A DNA stretch of 63,490 bases from Bdellovibrio sp. ZAP7 (GCA_945900755.1 CAMDKS010000001.1:1-63490); one strand, 5' to 3'. Numbered from the stretch's first letter, positions 43,804-55,719 are shown. Numbers and translations are program-made. Notes: generated by a model from the sequence alone, not told the origin.

Positions 43804-43844
43804 TTACAGGTGCCTCCTGAGCCATTGCCTGCGGCTCTGGATAC

Positions 43845-43869
43845 GTCTTTGGCGCTTTCGCGCCAAAGA

Positions 43870-43870
<1 letters not shown>
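43845..43870. terminator. Bidirectional hairpin between RNA ligase gene and valS
   Basis: GTCTTTGGCGC, loop TTTC, GCGCCAAAGAC: an 11-bp perfect stem lying between convergent stops (43803 and 43870). Shares the GCGC core and the TTTC/GAAA loop with the hairpin at 18322 and closely resembles 37736. Confidence 0.72.
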
Positions 43871-46524
<2,654 letters not shown>

Positions 46525-46652
46525 AAAAAACCTCGCGCCATTCAATTCAAGAATTAGGCATTGATTTTAGCATAAAATATAAGGAATTTTCAGCACTAAA
46601 TGACGGTAGACTAAAAAGAGGTCATGCCACTGAGATCCAGTCACTATCAGCC

Positions 46653-47498
46653 CTAGTGGGCGGGCTGACTTTTGCTTTTATCTGACAAACCATAGTGTTC
46701 GCCAGATTGCATAATGGTTCTAGCCGTTAATTCAGCGTCGCAGGCCGTGGCATTACAGCCATAAATTTTTTGAACGCGTTTAACATCACCAACAGAAATC
46801 GACCTCGTTGCAAGCCCCTCACCGATGATTAAGCTTGGATTCATGATCGAGCTACTGTCGTAGGAATCTGAAACGTGGGCGAGTCCCAGTAGGTGGCCAA
46901 GCTCGTGGGTGGCAAGACTTTGCATGTCGACGACTTCGCGATCATCAACTGGAGACGTGCGGAGGGCGTCAGCGATCAAGTACAAATCGGAGTTATAGTG
47001 AATATCGGCGTTGTCAATTAACTGGTAGGCATTATTAGGATTGGTCCAAATTGTAGTAGCCAAAACCTGCTTGCTCTTACCGGTTTTAGCCCAATCGCTA
47101 TCGACATACTGGCCGTTGACTCGATCGGATAGTGACGAAAATAGGTCGGGAAAAGTGTCTCCGGTCACGCTTGCATGCACTCCTTTGTAGGCGAACAAAG
47201 GCTTACCAACAGCAACCTCCCAGGTGTGCATGGCGGCCTGCAGAGCTGCTAATTGAACGGCCGACAAGGTGCGGTCAGATCTGTAAATAACAGGAAGAGA
47301 TACCCAGCCCGACGGAGCATGGAGCCCGAATTCCGGAGACGTTGGATCGGTACTATTGGCTTCAGAGGTGGTACCTTCAGGAGGCACATCGTCTCCGGCA
47401 AGACTTGTTTTATATAGCTGTGTACCGCAGGCGATAAAGTTAGTGAAGGCACCTACGAGAGCCACAGTGACGACAGCGTATTTGGTCATTAAATTCAT
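46653..47498 (-). CDS. Matrixin-like (M10) zinc metalloprotease lipoprotein
   Basis: A 281-residue envelope protease. The signal peptide ends in the lipobox FIACG with a cysteine near residue 24. The metzincin motif HELGHLLGLAH (H198, H202, H208) with catalytic Glu199 is followed by the Met-turn SSIMNPSL. There is no hemopexin domain, and no obvious pro-domain cysteine switch beyond the short N-terminal part. Substrates may be surface or host proteins; none can be deduced. The start at 47498 is preceded by AGGGGG and is preferred to 47525. It stands alone between valS and alaS on the same strand. Confidence 0.85.
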   Translation of the reverse strand: MNLMTKYAVVTVALVGAFTNFIACGTQLYKTSLAGDDVPPEGTTSEANSTDPTSPEFGLHAPSGWVSLPVIYRSDRTLSAVQLAALQAAMHTWEVAVGKPLFAYKGVHASVTGDTFPDLFSSLSDRVNGQYVDSDWAKTGKSKQVLATTIWTNPNNAYQLIDNADIHYNSDLYLIADALRTSPVDDREVVDMQSLATHELGHLLGLAHVSDSYDSSSIMNPSLIIGEGLATRSISVGDVKRVQKIYGCNATACDAELTARTIMQSGEHYGLSDKSKSQPAH

Positions 47499-47623
47499 GA
47501 GTCCCCCTTTAAAATCGTCCCTCAAAACGTTGAGGTGACAACCTGATAAAGAGTAACATCGGCAACTAAAAAAAATACCTAACGAAACCTAATTTAATCC
47601 ATAAATAACGGGTGGTTACATGG

Positions 47624-49390
47624 TCAAATTAGAACGGCCTTGATCCGCCTGATGCCGCGACTCGAGGCCTCTTCCTTCTGGATTTTAAAGCCTAGGAGTT
47701 CACTGGTATTTTTGACGTGGGGCCCCCCACAAACCTCTGTTGAGAAGTCCCCCATGAAGTAGACGTTAACTCTCTCGCCATATTTATTTTCAAATAGTCC
47801 GATGGCACCTTTTTCTTTGGCCGCTTCGAGTGACATTTCTTTTAGTTCAATCGCCATGCTTTTTTTAATCTGCTCGTTAACTAAATTTTCGACCGACTTT
47901 AGTTGCTCAGGAGTCATTTTATCTGGGTGGCTAAAATCAAAACGTAGTCTCTCTGGGGTAATATTACTGCCTTTTTGCTCCACGTGTGGGCCCAATATGC
48001 GACGCAACGCCTCGTGAAGGAGGTGGGTGGCGGTGTGCAGCTTGGTGCTCGCCTCAGAGGAGTCGGCTAGTCCGCCCTTAAAGAGTTTTTCACCGGCCAT
48101 CCTGCTTTTTGCTTGGTGCTCCTCGAACGCTTTGTTGTAGGTCTCGACGTCTACTCTAAGGCCGCGTTCAGCGGCGATCTCTTGTGTGACTTCGAGGGGA
48201 AAGCCGAATGTTTCAAACATAAAAAAGGCCATGTTACCATCGATGATCTCGCCGGAGATTTTGGACAATTCTTTTTCGAGGTGTTTGAGGCCTTGGCCGA
48301 GGGCCTTCGAAAATTTTTCTTCTTCTTCGCGAATCGCACCAACGATGCCGTTTCGCTTGCTGGAGACTTCCGGATAGTGGCCATCATAGACGCCAATAAA
48401 CGAGTCTACCAACCGATCAATATACTGAGCTTCAAGGTGTGCTTTATTGGCCAGGCGAAAGGCGCGTCGAAGAACTCGGCGAACGATATAACCAGAGCCC
48501 ACATTGCTTGGAAGCACGCCGTCAGCAATAGCAAACATAGCGGCTTGAATATGATCGACGATAATTCGGTGTTCCGTCATTTTGAGATCCGGGCATTTAG
48601 CTTTTATAAAGGTCATCGCCGGTTCATAAATGGAGGACTCATAGACACTCGACGACCCGCTTAGAATGGAACACACTCGCAGAAGGCCCATGCCGAAGTC
48701 TACGTTTGGTTTTGGCAATTTGACAAAACCGCCATCCTTTTTCTTTTCATATTCCATAAATACGTTATTGCAAATTTCGACGTAGCGTCCACATTTGCAT
48801 GCAGGTGAACAGGCCGGATCTTTTAATTTACAGAAATCTCGCGTAATAAAAAATGATTCGGAATCGGGTCCGCACGGACCTGCACCACCCACGGGGCCCC
48901 AAAAATTATCTTCCCTCGGAAGTTTGAAGACGCGCTCCTTGGGGATACCTAATTTTAGCCACGCGTTGTAACTGGTTTCGTCAAAAGGTATGTCGCCAGT
49001 GGCCGAAGACTCTCCCGCAAAGACTGTACAGGCGAGTTGTTCAGGCTTAAACGGCAAAACTTGAGTCAAGAATTCATAGGTCCAATTGATCGCCTCAACT
49101 TTGAAATAATCACCAAGACTCCAATTGCCAAGCATTTCAAAGAAAGTGCAGTGCCAGTCGTCCCCAACCTCGTCGATATCTTGAGTGCGGATGCATTTTT
49201 GCGAATTGACGAGGCGTTTTCCCGCAGGGTGCGAAGCCCCCATCAAATAAGGGACAAGTGGGTGCATGCCTGCAGTGGTAAACAAAATCGTAGGATCATT
49301 TTCAGGCTGCAAAGAGCCTGACGGGATTTGGGCGTGCATTTTACTTTTATAGAACTCAATATATTTCTGCCGGAGGTCTGTTGCTTTCAT
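47624..49390 (-). CDS. alaS: Alanyl-tRNA synthetase lacking the C-terminal C-Ala domain
   Basis: Class II synthetase of 588 residues; most bacterial AlaRS have about 870. The catalytic part is complete in outline: PTILFTTAGMHPLVPYL, RTQDIDEVGDDWHCTFFEMLGN (in parts), GGAGPCGPDSE, and VDFGMGLLRV, where the common GMGLER has Leu for Glu. The editing domain is also present, with HTATH (452-456) and CGGPH (554-558) supplying the zinc ligands. The chain ends about 30 residues after the editing site, so the oligomerisation and tRNA-elbow C-Ala domain is missing and no frame for it follows. A four-cysteine insertion (CKLKDPACSPACKCG) is present. The ribosome-binding site is weak. Confidence 0.9.
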   Translation of the reverse strand: MKATDLRQKYIEFYKSKMHAQIPSGSLQPENDPTILFTTAGMHPLVPYLMGASHPAGKRLVNSQKCIRTQDIDEVGDDWHCTFFEMLGNWSLGDYFKVEAINWTYEFLTQVLPFKPEQLACTVFAGESSATGDIPFDETSYNAWLKLGIPKERVFKLPREDNFWGPVGGAGPCGPDSESFFITRDFCKLKDPACSPACKCGRYVEICNNVFMEYEKKKDGGFVKLPKPNVDFGMGLLRVCSILSGSSSVYESSIYEPAMTFIKAKCPDLKMTEHRIIVDHIQAAMFAIADGVLPSNVGSGYIVRRVLRRAFRLANKAHLEAQYIDRLVDSFIGVYDGHYPEVSSKRNGIVGAIREEEEKFSKALGQGLKHLEKELSKISGEIIDGNMAFFMFETFGFPLEVTQEIAAERGLRVDVETYNKAFEEHQAKSRMAGEKLFKGGLADSSEASTKLHTATHLLHEALRRILGPHVEQKGSNITPERLRFDFSHPDKMTPEQLKSVENLVNEQIKKSMAIELKEMSLEAAKEKGAIGLFENKYGERVNVYFMGDFSTEVCGGPHVKNTSELLGFKIQKEEASSRGIRRIKAVLI

Positions 49391-49472
49391 AAGTCCATTT
49401 CTTAAATTTATGGGTTGCTATTGCATAGTTTCTACCACCCAAGTGGCCGGGTGCTGCAGGATGGTTTTAAAA

Positions 49473-49501
49473 AAGCACAGGGTCTCGTGGACTCTGTGCT
49501 T
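49473..49501 (-). terminator. Rho-independent terminator after the FKBP gene
   Basis: On the minus strand an 8-bp stem (AAGCACAG/CTGTGCTT), extended by four more pairs including one wobble around a 5-nt loop, is followed by a run of T. It lies 26 nt after the FKBP stop and before alaS, which therefore needs its own promoter. Confidence 0.85.
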
Positions 49502-49526
49502 TATGCGATATCATAAAACAGACTAT

Positions 49527-50012
49527 TTACTCAACATTCAGAAGCTCGACCTCGAAAATTAGTGAGGCATTAGGAGGAATAATGTTAGCCACCCCTTTTT
49601 CACCGTAGGCAAGGTTTCCTGGAATTGTGAGTTTACGGCGTTCACCGATAGTCATGCCAACGACGCCCTTGTCCCACCCTGGGATGACCTGACCTTGACC
49701 TAATGTAAAGGTAAACGGAATTTTGCGGGCCTCACTTGAGTCAAACACTTTCCCATCAATGAGCGAGCCTACATAATGAACCGTAACCTTCTTGCCGGCA
49801 GCGGCTGCGACGCCTCCAGTTGCGCCAGGTTTCAGGGTCTCTATTTTGAGTTCAGTCACCGTGGCTCCGGCATCTCCAGAGGGTGCACTTGCGGCGCCCT
49901 CGGCTTCCGTTGCTGGTTTGTCTGAGCTTGAGCATTTAGTGCAGCTAACGAAGGTCGAAATTAAAATGGCGGCTGTGCAAACAACCGACGCTTTGACGAT
50001 AGACTTGATCAT
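49527..50012 (-). CDS. FKBP-type peptidyl-prolyl isomerase, lipoprotein
   Basis: Proline isomerase of 161 residues for folding of envelope proteins. The signal peptide ends in the lipobox STFVSC with cysteine near residue 24, followed by an alanine/serine-rich linker. The FKBP domain is canonical: VHYVGSLIDGKVFDSS, PFTFTLGQGQVIPGWDKGV, MTIGERRKLTIPGNLAYGE, IPPNASLIFEVELL. Active-site aromatic and aspartate positions are kept. The ATG at 50012, with GGAGAG 7 nt before it, fits better than the one at 50093. A terminator follows. Confidence 0.93.
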   Translation of the reverse strand: MIKSIVKASVVCTAAILISTFVSCTKCSSSDKPATEAEGAASAPSGDAGATVTELKIETLKPGATGGVAAAAGKKVTVHYVGSLIDGKVFDSSEARKIPFTFTLGQGQVIPGWDKGVVGMTIGERRKLTIPGNLAYGEKGVANIIPPNASLIFEVELLNVE

Positions 50013-50132
50013 ATAATAACTCTCCATGAGTGTAAGGCAATTAATTGGCCATTTATAAAGTAACTTGTACAACCATATTATTAGGTTAAGCATTCATAAG
50101 TCCACTGAATTTTACTAAATAAATCAGGGCAC

Positions 50133-51083
50133 CTAGCGGTTCATAAGACTTGCGATCGTTTTGGCGATTTGGTCAAAGCCTTTTAAACTGGCTCGGTCTG
50201 GACCTAGCAAAGCGGGGCACGTAATATTTACCTCACTCAGCCAGCCTCCAATCATGTCGATGCCTGCAAACACGACACCACGTTTCATGAGAGTTTCAGC
50301 TACGCCTATCGCCACATCTAAGTCTCGTTTAGTGGGTTGATAGGACTCAAGGGAGGAGCCTGCGCGCGTATTCGCTAAAAATTCGCCTTTTGCTGGTACC
50401 TTTAGGCACCATGCCACAGGCTTGCCGGCGACGGTAAACGCCCTGACTTCCCCTTGATGAATCGAAGGGTCGAAGGCTTGAACCATGCGCGCCTCTTTGC
50501 CATTTAAAGTAGCTAGGTGGAGCTTTTCCGCAAGCATTCGGTCACCGTCGATATGCTCGACCCCTCGGCCGCCATATAGGCCAAGAGGCTTGATAACGAT
50601 ATTTGAGTCACATCGTTCCGTTGCAAACGAGAATAGCTCGCTAGCATCGCTCGACACAATTGCCGCTTTAGTAAACAGCGGAAAATCTAAGATCGAGAGT
50701 TTTTCATTAATTTCTAGTAACGCCTTGGGCGCATTAAACACGGGTACATGACTAGCCACGGAGTCCAAAATCCATAGGGTTCCGATATAATCGAGGTCGT
50801 AGGGGGGCTCTCGTCGCATATGAATGGCTGAAAAATCTTCAAGGGACAGCCTCAAAGGAGTGTTGAGAGTCAGTTCACTCGGTTTATCGCCAAAATTCAT
50901 TTTCTGTGCAAAAGCAAAGGCTCCCGAAGGGTGCAGGGACCTAGAAATCTCGCGTCCGGTGCAAAAATAAACGTCATGGCCGAGCCCATTGATGGCGAAA
51001 GCCATTTTTACGGAGGTGTCCCAAGCTAAGTTGAGACGCTCGAGCGGGTCGATCACAAATAAGTGAGTTTTTTTGTCTGCCAT
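50133..51083 (-). CDS. gshB: Glutathione synthetase
   Basis: ATP-grasp enzyme of 316 residues joining glycine to gamma-glutamylcysteine. Typical GshB segments: FVIDPLERLNLAWDTSVKMA at the N-terminus, HMRREPPYDLDYIGTLWILD, NAPKALLEINEKLSILDFP, the ATP-grasp glycine loop IKPLGLYGGRGVEHI, and the end FAGIDMIGGWLSEVNITCP, where E and N bind metal. Length matches the family. A run of G (AGGGGG) is 5 nt before the ATG. The first-step enzyme GshA is not in the window. It is transcribed divergently from pgk. Confidence 0.94.
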   Translation of the reverse strand: MADKKTHLFVIDPLERLNLAWDTSVKMAFAINGLGHDVYFCTGREISRSLHPSGAFAFAQKMNFGDKPSELTLNTPLRLSLEDFSAIHMRREPPYDLDYIGTLWILDSVASHVPVFNAPKALLEINEKLSILDFPLFTKAAIVSSDASELFSFATERCDSNIVIKPLGLYGGRGVEHIDGDRMLAEKLHLATLNGKEARMVQAFDPSIHQGEVRAFTVAGKPVAWCLKVPAKGEFLANTRAGSSLESYQPTKRDLDVAIGVAETLMKRGVVFAGIDMIGGWLSEVNITCPALLGPDRASLKGFDQIAKTIASLMNR

Positions 51084-51179
51084 GTTGACCCCCTTCGTCG
51101 TGTAAGGTATCCGATAACGTCACGATTATTATTGCTCTTACCATTTTAACACCCAATTGAGCAAACGGAGAACTTTTTG

Positions 51180-52364
51180 ATGCAGCTACGCAAAATAGAA
51201 GATTTAGATCTAACAGGAAAAAAAGTTTTTCTACGTCTTGATTTAAACGTGCCAATTAAAAATGGCAAAATTCAAGACGACACACGCATCATCGAGGCCC
51301 TTCCTACCATTAAGTATATTTTGGAGCGAACCAAAAAACTGACCATGGCTAGCCATCTCGGTAGACCCAAGGTGGGGGGTAGTCCCGCCGATAGTCTGGA
51401 GCCAGTAGGCATTAGGCTTGCAGAGCTGCTAGAGCGTGAAATCGTCTTGTTTCCTGATTACACCGAATCATCATCCATCCAACTGCTAAATTCTCTGGGC
51501 AAAAACCAGATCATGTTGCTTGAAAATCTTCGTTTTCATGCAGGAGAAGAAAGTAACGACATAGACTTCGCTCACCACCTCATTGACGGCTATGATTTTT
51601 ATATCAACGATGCGTTTGGAACGTGCCACCGCGCACACGCAAGCGTGAGTGCCGCAGCGGAAGTGCTTTCTGGGGAACGAAGGGCTGCGGGTTACCTAGT
51701 GCAAAAGGAAATTGCGGCGTTAAGCAGTATCATTGCTAAGCCGGACGGACCTTTTACGGTGATTATGGGCGGCAGCAAGGTGAGTGACAAGATCTACGTC
51801 ATTTTGAATTTACTCAACACCTGTAACAACATGCTCATTGGCGGCGCGATGGCTTACACCTTCCTAAAATACAAGGGTGTCAACGTGGGCTCCTCGCGCG
51901 TTGAGGCCGACAAGATGGCTCTCGTAGAAACGATTATGCGGAATGCTGAGGCACGCAAAGTTCAAATTCATTTGCCGACCGATCATATTTGCGCCAAGGA
52001 ATTTTCGGAAGCGTCAGACGCAGTCCCAGTGTCAGGAGGTATTCCCGACGGGTTGATGGGTCTAGATATCGGGCCGGCAACCCAAGCGGCGTTTGCCAAG
52101 GTGGTGCGCGATTCTAAAACCGTATTGTGGAACGGTCCTATGGGCGTTTTTGAATGGGAAAAATTCGCAGCCGGCACCATGTCCATGGCCGCAGCGATGG
52201 CGGAAGTTCGTGGTAAAACAGTCGTCGGCGGCGGCGACTCAGTATCTGCGATGCACAAATCAGGCTTCGCCGACAAGATCACGCATATTTCAACGGGTGG
52301 CGGAGCGAGCCTTGAATTTCTCGAAGGAAAAGTTTTACCCGGCCTTAAGGTATTAATGAAATAA
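51180..52364 (+). CDS. pgk: Phosphoglycerate kinase
   Basis: Glycolytic enzyme of 394 residues transferring phosphate from 1,3-bisphosphoglycerate to ADP. Signatures seen: KKVFLRLDLNVPIKNG, ASHLGRPKVGGSP, VLLENLRFH-type segment MLLENLRFHAGEE, NDAFGTCHRAHAS, GGSKVSDKI, LWNGPMGVFEWEKFAAGT and GGGDSVSAM with ISTGGGASLEFLEGK. Start: ATG at 51180; a TTG directly before it is in frame and slightly better spaced from GGAG, so either may be used. It leads the operon with tpiA, 40 nt downstream. Confidence 0.97.
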   Translation: MQLRKIEDLDLTGKKVFLRLDLNVPIKNGKIQDDTRIIEALPTIKYILERTKKLTMASHLGRPKVGGSPADSLEPVGIRLAELLEREIVLFPDYTESSSIQLLNSLGKNQIMLLENLRFHAGEESNDIDFAHHLIDGYDFYINDAFGTCHRAHASVSAAAEVLSGERRAAGYLVQKEIAALSSIIAKPDGPFTVIMGGSKVSDKIYVILNLLNTCNNMLIGGAMAYTFLKYKGVNVGSSRVEADKMALVETIMRNAEARKVQIHLPTDHICAKEFSEASDAVPVSGGIPDGLMGLDIGPATQAAFAKVVRDSKTVLWNGPMGVFEWEKFAAGTMSMAAAMAEVRGKTVVGGGDSVSAMHKSGFADKITHISTGGGASLEFLEGKVLPGLKVLMK

Positions 52365-52404
52365 ATCAGAGCTTAGGTATTTAAAATATTGAAGGAGTGA
52401 TGTG

Positions 52405-53187
52405 ATGACTAGAAAAAAATTTCTGGCTGGCAATTGGAAGATGCAAAAAAATCGTGCCGAAGCGTCAGAATTTTTTCAATCGTTCACAAGGATCCTCGGT
52501 AACCTCAGCGACGTCACAAGGGTTGTTGACATTGCCTTCGGAGTTCCTGCCACGTTATTTGACGTTTCCGTCAAATGTGCGATGGGGTCGGGTGTCAAAA
52601 TATTGGCGCAAAATGTCCACTTCGAAAAACAGGGAGCTTTTACCGGAGAGCTTTCCGCGGGAATGCTTGTGGACGCCTCGTTAGCCGGATCAATCATAGG
52701 CCACAGTGAGCGTCGGCAATATTTTGCTGAGAACGACGAAGCGGTCGGTAAAAAATGGAATGCCCTTGCCCTTGCGGGACTACTACCGGTGGTGTGCGTC
52801 GGAGAAACAAAAGCAGAACGTGAGCACGGCAAAACCAATGACATTGTTACAACGCAGTTTGAAGCGGCGTTAAGCCAAGTCTCGACTGAGGCTAAGGGTA
52901 AAGAGTTTGTCGTCGCCTACGAGCCCGTGTGGGCTATCGGAACGGGCCTCACCGCGACGCCCGAGCAGGCGGAGGATGTTCACAAAATGATTCGTGGACT
53001 ATTGGCGAAACATTTTGGAAAAGAACGGGCTGAAGTCACAAGAATTTTGTACGGTGGGAGCATGAATGCTGCGAACTGTGCCGAGCTTCTGCAAAAACCG
53101 AACATTGACGGCGGCCTGGTTGGGGGAGCGTCCCTCAAACCCGAGGACTTTTCTAAAATGGTTCAGGCAGCCCAGAATTTTCACTAG
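52405..53187 (+). CDS. tpiA: Triosephosphate isomerase
   Basis: Glycolytic enzyme of 260 residues interconverting dihydroxyacetone phosphate and glyceraldehyde 3-phosphate. Active-site residues are all present: the lysine in AGNWKMQKN, the histidine in IIGHSERRQYF, the glutamate in VAYEPVWAIGTG, and the phosphate-binding YGGSMNAAN and GGLVGGASL. AAGGAG stands 7 nt before the ATG at 52405; a GTG directly before it is in frame. Same transcript as pgk, closed by the hairpin at 53224. Confidence 0.97.
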   Translation: MTRKKFLAGNWKMQKNRAEASEFFQSFTRILGNLSDVTRVVDIAFGVPATLFDVSVKCAMGSGVKILAQNVHFEKQGAFTGELSAGMLVDASLAGSIIGHSERRQYFAENDEAVGKKWNALALAGLLPVVCVGETKAEREHGKTNDIVTTQFEAALSQVSTEAKGKEFVVAYEPVWAIGTGLTATPEQAEDVHKMIRGLLAKHFGKERAEVTRILYGGSMNAANCAELLQKPNIDGGLVGGASLKPEDFSKMVQAAQNFH

Positions 53188-53677
53188 GGGCGCGTTTCCT
53201 GTGGGCCATTCCAAACAAAAACAGCGGCCGCACTTCCGTACGGCCGCCAATGATCTTTTTGTAAATAATAATGACATTTGTGGCACTATGCCGTGGCAAA
53301 TGACTGGCAAATCTTCTTCGTTGGATCGAGCCTAAGCTGCGATTCGCAAGGTACTAATTGGCGAAGAAGCGCCTTCAGGCAATAGGACCTGCGGTCTCCG
53401 GGTGAGCTCTTAGATCCAATAAAACGGTTGTTGCAGCGTAACCTGCAGAATGCTTTTGCACAAACTGGCTTAGCATAAAAGACCGATCCTCCTGTACTTG
53501 TCTGAGTTGTCTCCGACCACCAGAGCGTAACTCCCAAGCATTCAACTTCTCGGTAAAAAAAAGATCTAATTGAGACAATTTTATAAACGATTGTTTTGAC
53601 GTAGATTTTCGCCGTCAATTAAATTCGAAATTGATTTAACGCTGCAATGCAAGATTATAAAAAAAACTGTGTGAGCA
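53188..53677. other. Gap with terminator and unassigned frames
   Basis: About 490 bases between tpiA and the end of trmFO. Besides the hairpin at 53224-53247 there is a minus-strand frame of 67 codons (53375-53578), beginning at TTG with no ribosome-binding site. Its translation, for example FVQKHSAGYAATTVLLDLRA, looks protein-like but I do not recognise it. I see no RNA gene. Confidence 0.4.
53224..53247 (+). terminator. Hairpin after pgk-tpiA
   Basis: GCGGCCG (53224-53230) and CGGCCGC (53241-53247) pair around a 10-nt loop, 36 nt after the tpiA stop; the sequence continues CAATGATCTTTTTG, providing a short T-run. Confidence 0.65.
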
Positions 53678-55027
53678 CTACTGCGTAAAAACCCTATTTT
53701 TATTGAACCACTGATCGAACGCTTGCCAGGCTTTGGCCACTTTTTCGGCTTGTCGATCTTTCTTTCCCTTGCCGCGAACTTTAGCCACGACAGGAAGTAG
53801 TCCAAAATTAGCATTCATCGGTGAATAATCACCGAGCGGGCCTACCGTGACATAGTTTACAAGGGCTCCTAGCATGGATTCGGGTGGTGGATTGCTATAT
53901 TCAGTGCCACGGAGTTTGGCCAGAGCGTTGCGGCTGGCGACTAGTCCGATCGCCGCAGATTCCGTGTAACCTTCGACCCCAGTAATTTGCCCGGCTAGAA
54001 ACACGCGGCGATTTGTTTTAAAGGAAAGGTCTGCTTCAAGTGAATCTGGGCTCTTAATGTAGGTATTGCGGTGCACAGATCCAAAACGAAGATATTCCGC
54101 ATTTTCTAGGCCTGGAATCAGGGCGAAAACGCGACGCTGTTCCGGCCACTTCATCTTTGTTTGAAAGCCGACCATTGAAAACATGCTGCCTTCAATATTT
54201 TCCATGCGCAGCTGCACGTTAGCATGGGGCCAGCGGCCAGTCCTCGGGTCCGTTAAACCAACGGGTTTCATGGGTCCAAATCGAATCGTCTCGCGGCCGC
54301 GTTCAATCATGACTTCAATGGGAAGACAGCTTTCAAAATATTTGACCTCCTCGAACTCATGGAGCGGCATCTTTTCAGCGCCGATCACGGCGTCAATGAA
54401 AGCATTGTATTCAGTTTCGTTCATGGGCAAATTTAAATAGTCGCCGCCGTCGTCGCCCTTCTGCCAGCGATCGGCAATAAATCCTTTGGACATGTCGATC
54501 GACTCGGCGTCGATCACTGGAGCGATGGCGTCGTAGAATTGAAGTCGTTTCGTCCCTCCGGCAAGTTCCATGACCCGACTGGCCAGAGCTTCAGCGGTTA
54601 GAGGGCCTGTGGCAATGATCCAAACCTCATTTTTAGCCAGCAGCTCTTCTTCTGTTGGGACCGTGGTGACCTCTTCATCGAGCCGAGTAAATAGTCCCGA
54701 TTTATTCAAAGAACGAGCGATGGCCTCTGAAAATAGCTCACGGTTGACCGCCAAGGCTTGCCCGGCAGGCACCTTGGCCTCGAGGGCGGCTTTGATAATC
54801 AGACTATCAAGGGCCAGCATCTCGCGCTTCAGTTCCCCAGGCGCCGAGTCGTCGGCCATCGACTTAAGGCTGTTGCTGCACACAAGCTCGGCCAAATTTC
54901 CAGTTTGATGGGCGGCCGTCATTTTAATAGGACGCATCTCATGTAAAACAACGGGAATTCCCTGACGTACTATTTGCCAGGCTGCTTCAGACCCTGCTAG
55001 CCCGCCGCCGATAATATGGATTTTCAT
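53678..55027 (-). CDS. trmFO: Folate-dependent tRNA (uracil-54) methyltransferase
   Basis: Flavoenzyme of 449 residues making ribothymidine 54 in tRNA with methylene-tetrahydrofolate. The FAD fold is IHIIGGGLAGSEAAWQIV at the N-terminus; family hallmarks are EMRPIKMTAAHQTGNLAELV (in parts), CSNSLKS with the catalytic-type cysteine, FYDAIAPVIDAESIDM, ESCLPIEVMIERGRETIRFG, and GQITGVEGYTESAAIGL. The length is normal. AAGGA is 9 nt before the ATG. Enterobacteria use the SAM-dependent TrmA instead, so this is a lineage marker. Confidence 0.97.
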   Translation of the reverse strand: MKIHIIGGGLAGSEAAWQIVRQGIPVVLHEMRPIKMTAAHQTGNLAELVCSNSLKSMADDSAPGELKREMLALDSLIIKAALEAKVPAGQALAVNRELFSEAIARSLNKSGLFTRLDEEVTTVPTEEELLAKNEVWIIATGPLTAEALASRVMELAGGTKRLQFYDAIAPVIDAESIDMSKGFIADRWQKGDDGGDYLNLPMNETEYNAFIDAVIGAEKMPLHEFEEVKYFESCLPIEVMIERGRETIRFGPMKPVGLTDPRTGRWPHANVQLRMENIEGSMFSMVGFQTKMKWPEQRRVFALIPGLENAEYLRFGSVHRNTYIKSPDSLEADLSFKTNRRVFLAGQITGVEGYTESAAIGLVASRNALAKLRGTEYSNPPPESMLGALVNYVTVGPLGDYSPMNANFGLLPVVAKVRGKGKKDRQAEKVAKAWQAFDQWFNKNRVFTQ

Positions 55028-55209
55028 ACGATTATTTCCTTTATTGGGGCACAGTCAGCCCAGGTTCGCAGACTTAGGCCCGACCAGTAGTGCGGTTTAT
55101 CACATAAAATTTGTGCTTTTAAAACACACAATCTCTTGTTAGCTTCGAAAAGTGCCGATTGGATCAAAAAAGTTATGCTTAAATGCCCGTAACCCAGGAG
55201 CCTCAGCCC

Positions 55210-55719
55210 ATGCAAATGATTTCATCTGAACAAAATTCCGATGGATTTGCCGTCAGCCGAGCAAAGACTTTGCTGAAGGAGGGCGTTCAAGCGGGGGCTG
55301 ACGGTGATTTTGATAAAGCCATTAGACTTTTTAAGAGCAGCCAGCGCCTCCATAAATCGGCCGCGGCGTTGACTTACTGGGGATGGGCGGAAGGCACCAA
55401 GGGCAACATTCACGTGGCCATTCACCTGTGCCGCGAAGCCCTTAGACTGGACTCTGAATTTGGTAACGCCTCGAATGATATAGGTTCTTACCTCGTAGCC
55501 CTTGGAGATGAGGCCCAGGCCATTCCATACTTTGAGCGTGCTAAAACAGCCAAAAACTACGCGTCCAGGCATTTTCCGATGGTCAATTTGGGGAGACTTT
55601 TCAGGGAGCGAGGGAATTATTGGCGAGCTTACCGAGAATACTCGGAAGCCCTTGGAGTTTGCCCGGATGATCGCGACATCAAATTGGCGATCACGGAGCT
55701 TCGAAATCAGATCGTCTAG
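55210..55719 (+). CDS. TPR-repeat protein
   Basis: A 169-residue soluble protein of about three tetratricopeptide repeats: EGVQAGADGDFDKAIRLFKSS, AEGTKGNIHVAIHLCREALR, and the two later units ALGDEAQAIPYFERA and RERGNYWRAYREYSEALGV. TPR proteins bind partner proteins; no enzymatic domain is present. There is no signal peptide. The ATG at 55210 has AGGAG 9 nt upstream; an in-frame ATG at 55183 lacks a site. It is transcribed divergently from trmFO. Confidence 0.85.
   Translation: MQMISSEQNSDGFAVSRAKTLLKEGVQAGADGDFDKAIRLFKSSQRLHKSAAALTYWGWAEGTKGNIHVAIHLCREALRLDSEFGNASNDIGSYLVALGDEAQAIPYFERAKTAKNYASRHFPMVNLGRLFRERGNYWRAYREYSEALGVCPDDRDIKLAITELRNQIV

Noticed and set aside
43827-43840. Third full copy of the 22-bp repeat
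   Set aside because: Only about 14 bases agree; treated as a related fragment rather than a copy.
48113-48664. 183-codon open frame antisense to alaS
   Set aside because: Fully opposite a clear synthetase gene; a shadow frame.
53375-53578. 67-codon minus-strand frame in the gap after tpiA
   Set aside because: Starts at TTG without a ribosome-binding site; the protein-like look alone is not enough. Kept only as a note in the gap entry.
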